From Propionivibrio soli (GTDB taxonomy: Bacteria > Pseudomonadota > Gammaproteobacteria > Burkholderiales > Rhodocyclaceae): DNA of 64,000 bases. Below the pieces are notes generated by a model that saw nothing but the letters and a program-made list of their open reading frames with translations, made no database searches and had not been told where the DNA came from. The DNA lies in assembly GCF_025770765.1 (NCBI RefSeq), contig NZ_JANZKY010000006.1:124001-188000 (forward strand), written 5' to 3'. Positions 62,229 through 64,000 of the stretch are shown piece after piece. Every line of letters starts with the position of its first letter. Positions within the stretch are counted from its first letter, which is position 1. A program made the translations under genes and the position numbers.

Positions 62229-62773
62229 CGCCGCTCTTCCGAAAGGTAAGGGGCGAGCATGGCGTCGAGTTTGCCTTGAGCCTCGAGAATGAAGTCGCAC
62301 ACTTCGCGTGCCGCGCCGCGCCCGCCGGCCCGGCTGCTGACGTAATCCGCATACTGGGCAACGCGATCGTAGCCGTCGCTCGGTGTAGCGCAAAACCCGC
62401 AGGCGCCCATGATCTTCAGGTCGACAATATCGTCTCCCATGTAGCCGGCCTCTCCCATCGGGATGTCGAGCGTGTGCGCCAGTTCGCGCATGACCTGAAG
62501 CTTGTCTTCGATGCCTTGAAACAAGAGCTCAACACCCAGGTTCTGCATGCGCCGTTCGACGCATGCGGCTTTCCTCCCGGTGATCACCGCCACCTTGAGG
62601 CCGGCACGCTGCAAAAGCTTCATACCGAGACCGTCGAGCGTATTGAAGGCTTTGATCTCGATCCCGTCGTCAGTATAGAAAAGCGACCCGTCGCTGAGCA
62701 CGCCATCCACGTCGAAAGCCATTAATTTGACCCGCGCCGCTCGCTGGCGCGCCACCTCGATCGTGGCGCTCAT
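62225..62773 (-). CDS. kdsC: 3-deoxy-D-manno-octulosonate 8-phosphate phosphatase
   Basis: KdsC removes phosphate from Kdo-8-phosphate. The 182-residue HAD-superfamily protein has the nucleophile motif MAFDVDGVLSDGSLF, the Thr motif AVITGRKA and the acidic GYMGDDIVDLKIM. It has the short, tetrameric C0-type form. Four-base overlaps on both sides place it in the kdsD-kdsC-lptC-lptA operon. Confidence 0.95.
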   Translation of the reverse strand: MSATIEVARQRAARVKLMAFDVDGVLSDGSLFYTDDGIEIKAFNTLDGLGMKLLQRAGLKVAVITGRKAACVERRMQNLGVELLFQGIEDKLQVMRELAHTLDIPMGEAGYMGDDIVDLKIMGACGFCATPSDGYDRVAQYADYVSSRAGGRGAAREVCDFILEAQGKLDAMLAPYLSEERR

Positions 62774-63753
62774 ATTGCTCGTGCCTGAAACAGATCGTGC
62801 ATGTTCAAAGCGCCGATGAGCCGGCCGTTTTCGTCGACGACGGGCAGCTGATTGATGCGGAACTTATCCATCATCTTTACTGCCTCGGCCGTGAGCTTGT
62901 CACCCGTGATTGTGCGCGGGCCCTTGGTCATCACATCGCGTACCCGTTTTGCCCGCAGATCGACGCCGCTGACGATCGCGCGCCGGAGATCGCCGTCGGT
63001 AAATATTCCGACCAGCGTTTCTCCTTCATCCACCACGACCGTCATGCCGATGCCGCCGCGAGAGATTTCTCGTGTTGCATCCGGTATGGCTGTATCCGGT
63101 CGCACGAGCGGTATCGCCTCTCCAGTCCGCATTACGTCGCGGATGCGGGTGAGGAGTTGCCGCCCAAGCGCTCCACCGGGGTGCGAGCGAGCAAAATCTT
63201 CGGCGCCGAAACCGCGCGCGTCGAGCAGGGCGACCGCCAGAGCGTCGCCGAGCGCCAGTGCGGCCGTTGTGCTCGCCGTTGGCGCGAGATTCAGCGGGCA
63301 CGCTTCTTGAGCAACCCCCGCGTTCAGATGAACGTCCGAATCCCGCCCCATTGACGACTCGGCGTTGCCGGTCATTGCGATTAGCTTGGCGCCCTGGCGT
63401 TTGATCGCCGGCAGAATATTGAGCAGCTCGGCGCTTTCACCCGAATTCGATATCGCGATTACGACGTCGTCCGACGTGATCATGCCAAGATCACCATGGC
63501 TCGCTTCCGCCGGGTGGACGAAAAAAGCCGGCGTACCGGTGCTTGCCAGCGTCGCCGCGATCTTGCGCCCGATATGCCCCGATTTGCCGATACCGCTGAC
63601 GATGACCCGGCCGCTGCAATTGAGGATCAGCGATAACGCCGCCAAGAAGGATTCGTCAATACGCTGTATCAATGCGAGCACCGCGTCGCCCTCGATGCGC
63701 AACACTTGGCGGGCAAGGTCGAGCGCCTTCGGCGATGGTTGAATTTGGCTCAT
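62770..63753 (-). CDS. kdsD: D-arabinose 5-phosphate isomerase
   Basis: KdsD makes arabinose-5-phosphate for Kdo. The 327-residue protein has an SIS domain (VIVSGIGKSGHIGRKIAATLAS; AEASHGDLGMI) and two CBS domains (from about 205, ending VVDENGRLIGALNMHDL). The ATG at 63753 is preferred to a TTG 27 bases upstream. It is the first gene of the operon and divergent from the antiporter gene. Confidence 0.95.
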   Translation of the reverse strand: MSQIQPSPKALDLARQVLRIEGDAVLALIQRIDESFLAALSLILNCSGRVIVSGIGKSGHIGRKIAATLASTGTPAFFVHPAEASHGDLGMITSDDVVIAISNSGESAELLNILPAIKRQGAKLIAMTGNAESSMGRDSDVHLNAGVAQEACPLNLAPTASTTAALALGDALAVALLDARGFGAEDFARSHPGGALGRQLLTRIRDVMRTGEAIPLVRPDTAIPDATREISRGGIGMTVVVDEGETLVGIFTDGDLRRAIVSGVDLRAKRVRDVMTKGPRTITGDKLTAEAVKMMDKFRINQLPVVDENGRLIGALNMHDLFQARAI

Positions 63754-63958
63754 GGGAAGGTAACCGTTATGATTGGGCAAGTATAGCAGAAGGCCCCTGG
63801 CGCCTGCCCGCGAGCGGAGTTTGCGGGTGCCGGCGATACCGTTGGGGAAGCACGCCGCACGGAAGCGGTAGCCCTGAACTTTGCACCGAGCGATGGAGAT
63901 CGGTTCGTTCCGCTTTCCACCTGAGCAGTTTGACGCGAGCGAATCGAACGCCTGTTAA

Positions 63959-64000
63959 ATGGAAAGCCTGCCAATCATCCTGCTGCTCTTGGGCGCTTCC
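63959..64000 (+). CDS. Start of a KefB/KefC-like cation:proton antiporter (runs off the window)
   Basis: Only 14 codons are visible (MESLPIILLLLGAS). The hydrophobic start and the place divergent from kdsD match the CPA2 antiporter gene often found there in betaproteobacteria. Confidence 0.55.
   Translation, partial: MESLPIILLLLGAS

Overview
The window is a stretch of a moderately GC-rich betaproteobacterial chromosome. The gene content suggests Rhodocyclales or a close relative; this rests on gene order and protein resemblance only. Host landmarks are lptE-holA, proA, ogt, xerD, ybaK, folB/plsY, tsaD, the macromolecular-synthesis cluster rpsU-yqeY-dnaG-rpoD, pyrF, glnS, hrpA and an lptA-lptC-kdsC-kdsD operon beside a divergent kef-type antiporter.

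Host left arm (1-11975): DNA replication, translation and envelope genes, ending with rpoD and a tRNA gene with anticodon CAU. Host right arm (40340-64000): an AEC transporter, an oxidoreductase, pyrF, a thioredoxin, a TRAP-binding-protein/histidine-kinase pair, glnS, a diguanylate cyclase, a DUF2975/HTH pair, hrpA, transporters, hemG, and the Kdo/LPS-transport operon.

Between them lies a 28.4 kb integrated element (11976-40339). It is bounded by a perfect 46-bp direct repeat of the 3' end of the tRNA gene (11930-11975 and 40294-40339), with a tyrosine integrase just inside the left end. The element looks like a plasmid that has become chromosomal. It has a RepA-type initiator followed by iterons and DnaA boxes (oriV), and an IncP-like relaxosome (traK-traL-traM facing left; traJ-traI facing right) around a recognisable oriT with an RP4-like nic core. 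It keeps only trbJ-trbK-trbL of a mating-pair apparatus; the rest of trb and the coupling protein are absent, so it is probably mobilizable rather than self-transmissible.

The cargo is mostly DNA metabolism and defence. There is a LexA-like operator, an SRAP protein with a coiled-coil insert, a nuclease, and an exonuclease/GIY-YIG fusion. A small integrase-less gene-cassette cluster carries two attC sites, a PD-(D/E)XK protein, a SLATT-like membrane protein and an Abi-alpha-like protein. A 1277-residue SIR2 protein of the Dsr1 type follows. The right end holds a tightly coupled four-gene operon encoding a Gly/Ser-rich MGSTGSG protein, a PfkB kinase fused to a nucleoside deoxyribosyltransferase, a QueC-like enzyme and an HhH-GPD DNA glycosylase. 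That last operon is the best candidate for a little-described system: it shares QueC and OGG-like parts with type IV CBASS but has no CD-NTase and adds the kinase/NDT fusion.
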